Positions 1 to 9,003 of a DNA stretch of 15,048 bases are shown here, piece after piece. The stretch is from Ophiosphaerella korrae. Its lineage: Eukaryota; Ascomycota; Dothideomycetes; Pleosporales; Phaeosphaeriaceae. Within the stretch, counting starts at the first letter, position 1; every line of letters starts with the position of its first letter. The notes beneath the pieces are model-generated. The model made no database searches. It saw nothing but the letters and a program-made list of their open reading frames with translations, and was not told where the DNA came from. Where the stretch lies: contig JALNQF010000750.1 in the NCBI GenBank assembly GCA_028456385.1, positions 1-15,048 on the forward strand, given 5' to 3'. Position numbers and translations under genes: made by a program.

Positions 1-714
1 TTATTGAGCTTTATTGAGCTTGAGCTCTGGTAAAGCAAGGTAGATTTGAAAATTGTGGCGTTTTTGTGGCGGTACTAGCAGTACTAGCGTCTTTAGCGTT
101 AGCAAGGACTTTTGAAAGGCACCTCCGTACGTGAGATGGCTGATAAGCTACTCACTCAGCGTGGAGGCAGCCCTATCAGCATCCACTAGGCACGCAACTT
201 TGTCAAGCGTACAGACAGTCTTGCGACGCGTTTCAATCGCCTATATAATAGGCAGCGAACCTTATATAAGGACTTAACGCAATCGATCAACTCAAAAAGG
301 GAGCTCATAGAATAATGCTAGAAGCTAAGTTAATGCGCGATCAGATCTCCAGTCTTGAAAGAGCCAATAAGGCAGCCAGCAAGCGTAAATCACGAAAAAG
401 GAAGCGGATTCAGAAGCAAGGAGTCTTAACAAAGGGACAAGGAGAGGATATACTCGCTAAGAGAGAGGCTGTGCGGCGTTAAGTCAATAAACGGCGTCAA
501 GATAGAGATACATTAGGCCTAAGTCGCCGGGCTCGCTCGCGCTGCAAGAGGTGCGGAGAGACTAGGCACAACTCACGTACGTGTAAAATGATGTAGTAGA
601 TACTACTTAATTTAATATATCAATATATCTACGCTACTCTACTGCGTTGTTGAGTTGTACGCTCAAATAGGTGCGCGGAGCTGGTGGGGCGCGCGACTCG
701 CTTGCCACCTACGT
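1..714 (+). mobile_element. Right end of a Fot1/pogo-like DNA transposon (left part outside window)
   Basis: The segment holds the C-terminal part of a transposase reading frame (see 315-596), a short 3' untranslated stretch, and a GC-rich end that finishes CCACCTACGT followed by TA at 715-716. Other elements in this window start TA|ACGT and end ACGT|TA, so this is probably the right TIR, with TA as the target duplication. The outward-reading end also carries CTCAACAACG (complement at about 644-653), a motif shared with the MITE at 11321-11876. The left TIR is outside the window, so the TIR itself cannot be confirmed here. Bases 1-300 read as poorly conserved, stop-containing transposase sequence that I cannot align securely. 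Confidence 0.72.
315..596 (+). pseudogene. Fot1/pogo-like transposase, C-terminal fragment with zinc knuckle
   Basis: This is the frame for the last ~93 residues of a pogo/Fot1-type transposase. It begins with a leucine-rich, probably coiled-coil stretch (MLEAKLMRDQISSLERANKA), then a basic KRKSRKRKRIQK segment typical of fungal elements of this family. It ends in a CCHC zinc knuckle with Cys at 543-545 and 552-554, His at 567-569 and Cys at 582-584 (spacing C-x2-C-x4-H-x4-C), and a TAG stop at 594-596. There is one internal TAA (480-482), readable as CAA changed to TAA by a CpA-to-TpA mutation. Bases upstream of 315 continue in another frame (ending ...SKRELIE), so an indel also lies near 300-312. 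This is a relic, not a functional transposase. Confidence 0.75.
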
Positions 715-771
715 TAGTGGAAAAGTAAATCGTCACCGATAGGCTGGCTTTGGCTAACGCATTATTGATGG

Positions 772-2459
772 TTAGCACATTCATATGTGTATACATTCGA
801 ACCCAACCAAAATTGGACGTCATTCTACGCTCCCGGGGGCGAAATACAGCAATATCTTCAGCACGTATGCAACAAATACTCGGCAGATCGCTTCATCAAG
901 CTGAGGCACAAAGTCAGCAGCTGTACATGGGATAGTGAGATTTTGAAATGGTTAGACCATGTCTATATTAGAAAGTTTGATTCTGTGTAGCAACGGCTGA
1001 TTACTTATCCATATAGGAAAGTCGAAATCGAGAAAACCACAACTGGTGAGAAGTTCATGGACGAGGCAGATGTCATAGTTAACGCACGCGGGGGCCTGAA
1101 TAACTATATCTGGCCAGACATAGACGGGTTATGGTCCTTCAAAGGCAAAATCATGCACTGTGCTACATGGGACAACACGTAAGAAACCTTTTAAAGCACG
1201 TTAAACTTACCCTGTTAAGACCTTAATTAGTTTCGACTTTTCAAATAAGCGTATTGGAGTTATCGGCGGTGGAAGCAGCGGTATCCAAATTGTTCCAGAG
1301 TTGCAGAAACTCGAGGGCGTAAAGTTGAGTTGCTTCGTACGGAGCAGAACATGGATATCGCAAAGTTTTGGTGATGGCGCAATGGCAAAACTAAATCTAG
1401 ACCACGAGAAATGCATGTTTCCACGGCCATCCGTTTTCCATCCACAACATGCTGACGGATTCTGCTAGTCACTCAAGACGACCATGAAAAATACATGCCC
1501 GACCCAGCTAGTTACCACTCATTCCGAAAAGTAATAGAGTCAGAAAGAAATGCGATGCACCCAATTTCACTGAAGGGCTCTGCGATGTCCGAATATGCCC
1601 GAAAAGCGTTTGAAGAACTCATGCGAAAGCGCCTAGCCAAGAAACCGGAGTTGCTGGAATACCTCCTACCAGCTTTCGCGCCAGGCTGTCGTCGTCTCAC
1701 GCCAGGCTCAGGGTACCTCGAAGCATTAACTGAAGAAAACGTGGACTTTATACCCTCGCCTATTCGCGCGATCCATGCCTCTATAGTGTCGAGGTCGAGG
1801 ATGGCAGGAACATAGAACTAGACGTGCTAGTCTGCGCAACCGGATTTGATGCTGCAGGACCTCCGGCATTTCCCGTTGTCGGCCTTGAGGGCAAAACGCT
1901 CAAAGACAGGTTTACACCGTATCCGGAAGCATACATGGGGGTCTCTGTAGACGGCTTTCCGAACCATTTCTTCATGCTGGGGCCAAACTCCGGAGTCGCA
2001 AGTGGTAGCCTGACAGCAATCATGGAAAAGTTGGGCGATTATATTATCAAATGCATCCGCAAGTTGCAAAAAGAAGATATACCCGCTATGCATGTCTCTT
2101 CTCGACGCATGCGTGACTGGATATCTTTAGTCGAGGTCTACTTTCCCAATACCGTTTTCCTCGACGAATGCAGAAGCTGGTACCGGCGTGGAAACCGCAT
2201 CGTCGGTCTCTGGCCGGAAAGCACCCTCCATGCGATTGAGACGCTAAGATCACCAAGATGGGAGGATTATGATTACATCTTTACCTATACTGAGGATGAA
2301 AAGAGCAATCGCCTGGGTTGGTTGGGCAATGGATGGTCAGAACTTCAGACGGGCGGGGGTGATTTGTCGTGGTATATCAATCCAGAATTCGTGGATTTTC
2401 CTAGCGCACCGCTACCAGAGAAAACGAATCGCTGGGCGACAGTTTCATTTTCACCGTAG
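772..2459 (+). pseudogene. Baeyer-Villiger monooxygenase (flavin-containing monooxygenase), N-terminally truncated pseudogene
   Basis: The protein resembles fungal class B flavin monooxygenases, which use NADPH, FAD and O2 to turn ketones into esters or lactones. Similarity begins at AHSYVYTFEPN (772). A 66-bp intron (951-1016, branch-like CTGAT) splices ...EILKW to KVEIEK, and a 52-bp intron (1179-1230) splices ...TWDN through T to FDFSNKR. The family fingerprint FxGxxxHxxxWD is intact at 1138-1173, followed by the NADPH-binding Rossmann motif GVIGGGSSG and later ATGFD (1836-1850). The C-terminus includes GPNSGVASGS and WLGNGW and ends at TAG 2457-2459. Damage: the first Rossmann (FAD) motif is absent; 1413-1475 cannot be joined in frame (decayed intron or indel); and a one-base shift near 1780 separates ...IPSPIRAIHAS from VEDGRNIELDVLV. 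The truncation lies about 55 bp from the transposon end at 714. Confidence 0.86.
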
Positions 2460-3165
2460 GACAACGGTATCAGAGATGGAACTCCATGCAGCCAATATTG
2501 TTGGCGTTATGCCAGTTGAAGTGGAGTGCAGATGTTCCCCAGCACGTAGTGCAGCATCACGTCTAAATATCGTCTTGAATTTATCGTAGCTTAACGATTG
2601 GATAATTTCTCAGCACTATAGAGATTATTAAGTCGGCGTACCGTCTCTTGAAAATGACACAATTCATAATATCCCCTAGATCCTATTTCTTTGTCAATGC
2701 GTGCTATTTTTCAGAGGCAGTATATGCTTGTACATAGCATGCGAGCGCCTGGCTGCATACTGAAAATCCACCCTACTATTGCAGAAAGCAGCATACTAGT
2801 ATGGAGACAATATTCGTTCAAATTGTGCAGTATTTTGGCGCCCAAAATATCCAATATTATCACATCACGGAAACAGATCACCAAGAGACGGGCAAGTTGC
2901 CGGCCAGAAATTTTGCCAACAAACTGAAAGCAACTACCTTCTATGCCCGTTACTGACTTTCCAGGAGCGAACAAAGTCGTTTCTCGCTGCTAAGTTGGAC
3001 ATTGTCACCTACTATCAATATGTGCCAAGTCAAGGCGTCAATCCTACCGACGTTATTCTTCGTGGTGTTAGCCTTATTCTTGTCTTTTTTGAATATCTAT
3101 GACAACGCAAAGGCTTATTAAGGTGAAATGCGGTGGAGGAGAAGAAGCCGATGTATTTAGATAGC

Positions 3166-3182
3166 GAGAGAGAGAGAGAGAG
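3166..3182. repeat. (GA)n microsatellite
   Basis: About eight uninterrupted GA dinucleotides, flanked by GATAGC on the left and CTCTATAT on the right. It lies in anonymous intergenic DNA. Confidence 0.95.
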
Positions 3183-3600
3183 CTCTATATGTACATGATG
3201 GGAGTTTGCTTCCCCCCGTGCTAGCCATTTGCTAGCAATCAATGAACAAGAAAATCTAAGAACATTAAGGAAATCTATCGAATATTACATAGACCACACA
3301 AATCGCGACACTTACTAACTGAAGCAGGAGGAGCCATGGTCTGGTCGCCATGGATCGAAGATACCGAAAATGCCATCATGAGATATAGGTTCATTACAAA
3401 ACACTGAATTCTCGCCTCTGTCGTTGACATAGTGAGGGAAGGAGGCTCATCTTCCTGCCGGTGGTGCTGTACGCCTGTCGGAGCATTATATATTGTATAT
3501 TGCTTCCCAAACGTTCTTTTCAAGGCAATATGACTGTTTCGTGAATGCTGGGACGGCGGAATTACTGCGTGAAGAGACCGGAAATTTTGCGAAGATGAAG

Positions 3601-3638
3601 GGGGTCCCTAACAGTCACATACGCTGTCACGGAACCCC
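3601..3638. repeat. Imperfect hairpin GGGGTCCC...GGAACCCC
   Basis: The outer arms GGGGTCCC and GGAACCCC pair with one mismatch, and the inner arms TAACAG and CTGTCA pair with one mismatch and one bulge, around a 9-base loop. Both mismatches are transitions. It could be a degraded, collapsed TIR pair or an RNA hairpin; nothing nearby decides between them. Confidence 0.5.
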
Positions 3639-4121
3639 TCTTTTCGCTGAAGTTTTTTGTTATTTAGGTGGCCCGCCTTTTTCTTTTAATTCTTTTAGCT
3701 CTCCTTTTGGTCCAGGTAAGGACGCCCTAGTAGCGGTGTCATTGATAGTACGTATGCATGTAGTATTATTAGTGCAAAGATCCGAAAACAAAAAAAAAAC
3801 GTTCTTTTGGATGGGTGGCGCAAGTTATAGATTGGTAGATCGTTTAAAAAGCTTGTCTGCAAGCATGAGAGTAAACCAATTTGCCCTCGTTCTCAGACTA
3901 CCCTGTACAATGCGGTTAAAGGTATGTTTCTGTCAGCCTACGTTTAGTGCAGCTTTTTTGTCCAATTTCTTTTGAGCTTTGCGCGCTTTTATGCCAGATC
4001 TTTCCGCGCGTACCAAGTTAGACCTAGGCAGCAGCCAACACCATCGCCAAATTGGATTGACTAAATCAAATTATCGTCGCCACACGCGCGCGCGATTTAC
4101 AGGCCACAGGGAGACTAGCAC

Positions 4122-4123
4122 TA
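4122..4123. repeat. TA target-site duplication, left copy
   Basis: A TA dinucleotide directly precedes the left TIR, and the matching TA is at 5936-5937. This is the expected Tc1/mariner-pogo target duplication. Confidence 0.85.
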
Positions 4124-4179
4124 ACGTGTTTTATCACTCCTCGGCCCATATCACTCCTCGGCCCACCCCACCAAAACTG
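4124..4179 (+). repeat. Left TIR, containing a tandem 17-bp repeat
   Basis: It begins ACGTGTTTTATCACTCC. The 17-mer TATCACTCCTCGGCCCA occurs twice in tandem, at 4132-4148 and 4149-4165. The inverse of this TIR is at 5880-5935 with 55 of 56 bases matching; the single difference is CA versus TA, a RIP-type change. Confidence 0.95.
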
Positions 4180-4205
4180 CCCATCTCTCTTCAGCTTCAT
4201 CAGCC

Positions 4206-5810
4206 ATGCCACCCACCCAACGCGTTCAATCATCTCAAAAAGATGGAAGAATACTTCTTGCAACCAAATCTATCCAAAATAAGAATAAAAAAAGTACTCG
4301 CAGAACTGCCTTCTTATATGACGTGCCAAGAACAACACTTAGGCGACGCGTCAAACGTGTGCCAACAATCCAAGAATTCAACGTAAGAAAACGAAAGCTC
4401 CAGCCAAGTGAAGAACAGGCACTTGTTTAATAGATCTTAGACCTTGATTGTTGAGGATTTCCCCCCTAGATCATTGACGTACGACAAATGGCGAACGTTC
4501 TTCTTGCCGCACGCGGCCAAAATCCTCCTCTAAAGCCTGTAGGCAAGTACTAGATGTTGCGCTAGATTAAGAGCTAGTCTAAGCTTTAGACAAAGTAGAA
4601 TAGGAAGCTCTACTTACAGCGTGCTAAATGTAAGGACCTAGTTAAGATTAGAGCGTAGTTTAAGCTTGTACAAAAGACGCGTAAGGCGTATAGAATACTT
4701 AATAGAGATATATACAACTTTGATAAGACTAGCTTTATAATAGGAGTAGCTAGCACGTTAAAAGTAGTTACTAGTTTAGACATAATTAGTCGAGCTACTA
4801 ACGTGCAGCCTAGCAATTGTAACTAGGTTACGGCAATTGAGTGCGTTAGCACGTCTAGCTTAACGTTGCTACTGTTCGTAATTTTAGCTAGCAAGGTCTA
4901 CTAAGCTAGCTAGTATTAAGACCTTCTACCTAACTAGATAATCGCAGTCTCTAATAACGGCTAGACAACTAATAAGCTAGGGTTTAAGTAGCTAAAGTAC
5001 TTTAACAAGTATACGTAGCAGTTAATAAGCGCGTATAGGCTGCTAATCTTAGATAGGTATAGTAGCTATACTATACCTAAGTTTAACTAGTATTATAAAG
5101 ACAATAAGATTATTAGCCTCTATATACTAGCTTATTCCTCTTACCTCCTTTAGCCGCTTAATGTTAGCTACTTCTCTCCCCTTAAGTCTGCATATAGTTA
5201 TAAGATTAGACAGCTAGTACGCTAAGGAGTCTTCTACGTTAATAAAGAAGAGTTCCTTTAGGCGTATACTTATATACGCCTACAAGTCTTCTCTAAAGCT
5301 ACAATTAAAGGTAGATTCTAGGCGATAGGACTTATCCTATTTAAGCCCGCCTAGGTCCTGTTAAACCTAACTCTTATTAGAACGCTATCTCCTATTCTAG
5401 CTAGCAATACGAGCCTATAGGTAGTAGAAACGCCTTATACAGTTACTTAGCTTAAGAAGTAGGCTTAACTACTTAGAACTCTCCTTTAACGTTAATCTCA
5501 AAGCCTCTCTAGTTAAGCTCTGTCTTAACTTGTTAAGGGCTGTTAGATAGTAATATACTCAGCAGCTATTCTTACAGAAGAAAACATCAAACTTAAGGCT
5601 ACAAACAATCGTTAGAGACAGAAAAGAGACAAGCCAAGACAGTACATAGCTACAGGAGGCGTATTACAGGCTTAGGATAGACAGAGATTAGCTGAGGAGG
5701 CTAAGAGAAGGACTCAGATAGACACAACGACCGTGCGCCAACGTACACCACCAACGTGCAGCAAGTGCCATATGCAAGGACATAGAAGGAATCAGTGTAA
5801 ATCTACATAA
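4206..5810 (+). pseudogene. Fot1/pogo-like transposase (DDE superfamily), RIP-degraded
   Basis: The frame has 534 codons from ATG 4206 to TAA 5808-5810 with no net frameshift, but about 35 internal stops. They sit where CAG, CAA or TGG codons are expected. Residues 15-50 match the psq-type helix-turn-helix (GRILLATKSI ... LYDVPRTTLRRRV), followed by FPP and MANVLLAARGQNPPLKPVGK of the CENP-B-type DNA-binding region. In the catalytic core the first Asp is kept (GAT 4722-4724 in NFDKTSF), the second Asp is kept (5052-5054, ILDRYSS), and the third is Asn (AAT 5160-5162, PLNVSYF), a TpG-to-TpA change. A C-terminal CCHC knuckle lies at 5757-5798. The encoded enzyme cannot be functional. Confidence 0.92.
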
Positions 5811-5879
5811 TCTATCTCTCTATAAATATTCAGCTAATTTGAGTGTACTGTTGTGGCGCAAATGATCTTGGAGCTCCGC

Positions 5880-5935
5880 CAGTTTTGGTGGGGTGGGCCG
5901 AGGAGTAATATGGGCCGAGGAGTGATAAAACACGT
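5880..5935 (-). repeat. Right TIR
   Basis: This is the inverse of 4124-4179 with one mismatch, ending in CACGT before the TA at 5936-5937. It carries the same pair of 17-bp repeats, one of them with the CA-to-TA difference. Confidence 0.95.
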
Positions 5936-5937
5936 TA
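5936..5937. repeat. TA target-site duplication, right copy
   Basis: This TA follows the right TIR and pairs with 4122-4123. Confidence 0.85.
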
Positions 5938-6656
5938 AGACATACCGGTAGGTAAGTAAGCTTTCTACCCCGCGCGTTTGTATTTAAGCAATAATAATTA
6001 GTCCTACCCCCTGTCATTACACGTTCTCTACTAGATAGCATGCAGGGTACTTTCACGAAAGTACGTAAAAACCTTACATATTGCACTAGAGTAGGAGCAT
6101 TAGCAAAACTTATTCTATAACCTAATTATTTTCGTTCCTCGCATAATGTTTTATAATACATTCAATCCTCGCATAATTATTGATTTAAGTGTGACGATAA
6201 GCTTACGTCAACTCCCTATCTTTCGCGGTTCAATTAAGGCATTTTCCTTTCTATACTCTTTCTGTATCACCTGACACTTATCGGTTAATAAAATAGCCAA
6301 GGATCTAATAAGACAAATAGCCTACCTGGGCGAGACGCCTTCTATAAATGTAGACACGGTTTCCATAGTTTATAACCACTCTCCCAAGTCTAATCTACAC
6401 GAGTGAACAGGCAGAAGACAAACTCGACTGAAAATCTTTTACAGAGAAGTCTACATAAGAAGCTCTTCCTTGGGATTGGGTGCTAAGAAACAGCGAGGCA
6501 TTTCATTTCCACTAATTGAAAATAGGACGTTAGGCTTAGGTTAAAATAAGAATTAAGTGTTAGTTATTACTACATATGTAGACTGCTACAAGTGATCTGA
6601 CTCTACCTACATATACATGTACATATATGTGCCCAGTAGCGGATTCACAGCAGCCT
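5938..6656. other. Intergenic stretch, nothing recognisable
   Basis: No coding similarity was seen on either strand. The only structures are a short direct repeat CCTCGCATAAT (6137-6147 and 6167-6177) and a small self-complementary patch, acatatacatgtacatatat, near 6610. The right end is the 3' flank of the minus-strand monooxygenase pseudogene. Confidence 0.5.
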
Positions 6657-8091
6657 TCATCGCTGAAAGGCGGCCAAGCCCTCGACGGCCTTGTGGGCCT
6701 GGTTGCCCATGGTGCCGGTGAAGTGGTCGACGTCGACACTGGCCGTGACGGCGGCGACGGTGGTCTGCTTGCCGGCGGCTGTGGCGAGCATGGCGTCTGC
6801 GTCTACAACGGCTGCTTCTTCTGCGGGAGCCCTCCAGGCGACGTGGTCGTCGGGGCGCACCAGTCGGTTTTCCAGGAACACGCTGGGGGCGCGCGCCCCC
6901 GGCCACGTCGACGGCACGTATCTCCCGGGCTCCCACACAGGCTCCTCGACGCTGCCGTCGGCGACGATGACGGGCGAGCCATTGTAGCGGTAGCCCAGCT
7001 CGATGCCGTGTTCAGTGTTCTCGCCGTCGTGGTGCCGCACGAGCTCGGCAATCTTATCGCGCAGCGCCTGGCCCTCGCTTGTCGCCGCCGTCGCTAGCTG
7101 CGGCGCCTCCTGACACCACCCCATGTACGCCATGTGCACTGAGAAATGCACCCCCGAGCGCTCAAGGTTGCGCGCCCCTACCGGCCGCCGCTCCACCTCG
7201 TACGACGCCAGGAGTTGAGGCCCTCCGTGCCCGGCCAGCACCGCCGCCAGCTTCCACCCGATGTCAAAGCTGTCCCCAACCGCCGTGTTCATGCCGTAGC
7301 CGCCTGTCGGGATGTTCTGGTGCGCCGCATCGCCCGAGATGAAGATGCGCTGGCCCGCCGACGCGTGCTTGTCCGCCAGGTAGATGTTGGGCCGCCACAT
7401 GCTTGTCACGAGGGTCTCGTCGATTTCAATCTCAAACGGCGCGCATTCGCCCCCAAGCGCCTTGTAGACGGCCTCCCTGGCATCTATGCCCGACACATCG
7501 GTGCCCACCAGGACGGGGCAATGGATCGTCCATGTGTCCACCTCGTCTTGCGAGATGAGGACAGACCCGCTTGCGAAGAAGATGTGCTAGAACTGGCCCT
7601 GCTTGTGCAGCCGGCTGACGTCTCTGGACTTGAAGTGGATGAGGTAAATCGCCCCTGGTCTGACAGTTTGACCATGTCAGCGTCTGGCCATCCCTGTGTA
7701 TATATATTATATAGTAGGAGGAGGTGTTGGGATCTCTTACACCGGCCCTCCCTCCAGCTTGCTCCCAATAGCCTCTCTAACCTTGCTTCCTGCCCCATCG
7801 CAGCCGATCACGTACTGCGAGCGGACTACATGCTGCTAGCCCGTCTGGTCCACCAATTTGCACTCGACGTGTGTGTCTAACTCGACTAGCGACTCGAATT
7901 TCTAGCCAAAGTGAGTTTCGACCAGGGGATTTGCCTCGAGTTTGGGCCTGAGCCACGCTTCGAAGATGGCCTGAGAGCAGCGCTGATACGGCTCTCGAGG
8001 CATCGAGCCATCGTTTTGCTCTCGGATGCGAGCTCGCCATCCATCGGCAGAGGGGAGGTGCTTTGCTTCAGATCAGACTATTTGTGCCCAT

Positions 8092-8132
8092 GAGGAGGAG
8101 GAGGAGGAGGAGGAGGAGGAGGAGGAGGAGGA
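8092..8132. repeat. (GAG)n microsatellite inside an intron
   Basis: About 13 GAG units on the plus strand (CTC/CCT on the coding strand). It lies wholly inside the predicted intron 8061-8155 of the FAD monooxygenase pseudogene. Open frames of polyproline across it are artefacts of the repeat. Confidence 0.95.
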
Positions 8133-8263
8133 AGGGGATGGCCGTCACCACAAACCCATTTCTCAATTAATTGCTCCCCCTCCGAAAGCCCGGTGCTGAA
8201 GTTGACATCGAATGAGTAGTTCTGCGGGACACCTGTCGTTGACGAGTGCTTAGCTTTCATCTT

Positions 8264-8282
8264 TCTCTCTCTCTCTCTCTCT
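8264..8282. repeat. (CT)n microsatellite inside an intron
   Basis: About nine CT units on the plus strand, read as GA on the coding strand. It lies inside the predicted intron 8233-8330 of the FAD monooxygenase pseudogene. Confidence 0.95.
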
Positions 8283-8969
8283 TCATCTCTCCACCAACCA
8301 CCTTCTTTGCAGAGTTGCAGAGGCACTTACCGACTTCACGCAAGCCAGTGTCGACGCCTAGACGCTTGAGCAATTCCATGCTGCGGCAGTTAGTAATGTC
8401 CATCTTGGGCCATTTCGTCGTGGTGAGATTCCGCTCGATCAGCATGCACCGCGTCCCATTCCCGGAGAGCTGCAAAGCAGCAACAAGCCCCGCCGGTCCG
8501 GCGCCAACGACCAGCACAGGAGTTGTATACTCGACGGTTGCCTTTCAACGTTAGACCTATGCACCTTCGCGCGGGGGAACCGTGACAAACCATGATTACG
8601 CTCCCTCAGCCCTCAACGTTCTGTGTATTGAAAAATTATCGGAGAATGCGGACAAGCGATCAAGAATCTATAGGTAAAAAGAACACATGGAATTCATTGT
8701 TGTTTCTAGATATGAACAAAAGGAGCGTGTGTTTTAAAGGAAATCCCGCCTAGAGGAAACGGATATCCATCTATGCCGGAATCCGTCCTCGATTGATTCG
8801 ATTCCGTCCTTATTCTAGAATCAGTACTCTATGCTTGATAAGCATTACTAACCTTTATTCTAAGCTATAAGACGGTTGCCTTGTTCGCTTATGGGCCCTG
8901 TATTAGGCTTAGCTTCACGTCGAGTACGCCTTAGATAGTTGTTAAAGTATACAAAAGCTATAACGTTAT

Positions 8970-9003
8970 TAACGTGTTTCATCACCGAGTCGTCCGAGTC
9001 GAC
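8970..9003. mobile_element. Possible solitary pogo-type terminus
   Basis: TA (8970-8971) is followed by ACGTGTTTCATCACCGAG, close to the start of the TIR at 4124 (ACGTGTTTTATCACTCC), and then by a repeated CGAGTCG-like motif. I find no matching inverse end in the window, so it is either a truncated element or a chance resemblance. Confidence 0.35.

Larger units (their letters stand above)
2460..4121. other. Intergenic stretch, no recognisable gene
   Basis: I recognise no conserved protein here. A 51-codon frame at 2801-2956 (METIFVQIVQ...TTFYARY) has a protein-like texture but no family I can name. A 160-codon open frame at 3493-3975 has an unconvincing, low-complexity composition and no visible motif. 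Both are best treated as chance or unresolved. The stretch also contains a GA microsatellite (3166-3182), an imperfect hairpin (3601-3638) and an A-run near 3790. Confidence 0.5.
4124..5935 (+). mobile_element. Complete Fot1/pogo-like DNA transposon, RIP-inactivated
   Basis: The element is 1812 bp long, bounded by 56-bp TIRs (4124-4179 and 5880-5935) that differ at one position. TA duplications flank it on both sides (4122-4123 and 5936-5937). Between the TIRs lies a single transposase frame (4206-5810) whose length and domain order fit the Fot1/pogo branch of the Tc1/mariner superfamily. Both ends remain intact while the coding region is full of C-to-T and G-to-A changes, most in CpA/TpG contexts. 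The insertion therefore looks structurally whole but dead. It could still be mobilised in trans if a related active transposase exists elsewhere in the genome (inference). Confidence 0.93.
6657..8593 (-). pseudogene. Phenol-hydroxylase-type FAD monooxygenase (FAD_binding_3 family), pseudogene with three TAG codons
   Basis: The family (group A flavoprotein hydroxylases) hydroxylates aromatic rings using NAD(P)H and O2. Proposed exons on the minus strand: ATG 8593-8591; 8541-8331; 8232-8156; 8060-7741; 7659-6657. The introns are 8590-8542 (branch CTAAC), 8330-8233 (GTAAGT/CAG), 8155-8061 (GTTTGT/AAG) and 7740-7660 (GTAAGA/CAG, branch CTGAC). Motifs in order: VLVVGAGPAGL (GxGxxG for FAD); GVPQNYSFDV; GCDGAGS (the DG motif); and GDAAHQNIPTGGYGMN (the GD motif). 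In-frame TAG codons at 7904-7902, 7838-7836 and 7589-7587 fall where Trp or Gln is expected (for example GQF*HIFF) and fit RIP-type changes. After RAPSVFLEN the protein jumps to LVRPDDHVAWRAPA, normally the very end of the C-terminal thioredoxin-like domain, so roughly 90 residues appear deleted. The exact start is less certain than the body. Confidence 0.88.

Noticed and set aside
3493..3975. 160-codon plus-strand open frame
   Set aside because: No motif, no start context or introns suggesting a gene, and the composition looks random. I left it as anonymous intergenic DNA.
4066..4263. Minus-strand open frame across the left TIR
   Set aside because: It spans the TIR and the transposase start in antisense, and its counterpart on the other TIR (5820-6086) is open for the same reason.
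7146..7880. Long plus-strand open frame of 244 codons
   Set aside because: It is antisense to the well-supported FAD monooxygenase pseudogene and exists because of its GC-rich codon usage; it shows no family motif.
7587..7904. UAG recoding as a sense codon
   Set aside because: The TAG codons match RIP-type changes seen elsewhere in the window, and other genes here end normally; a changed code is not needed.
8078..8326. Polyproline protein with an Arg/Glu repeat start
   Set aside because: It is a read-through of two introns containing microsatellites, with one real exon in the middle.
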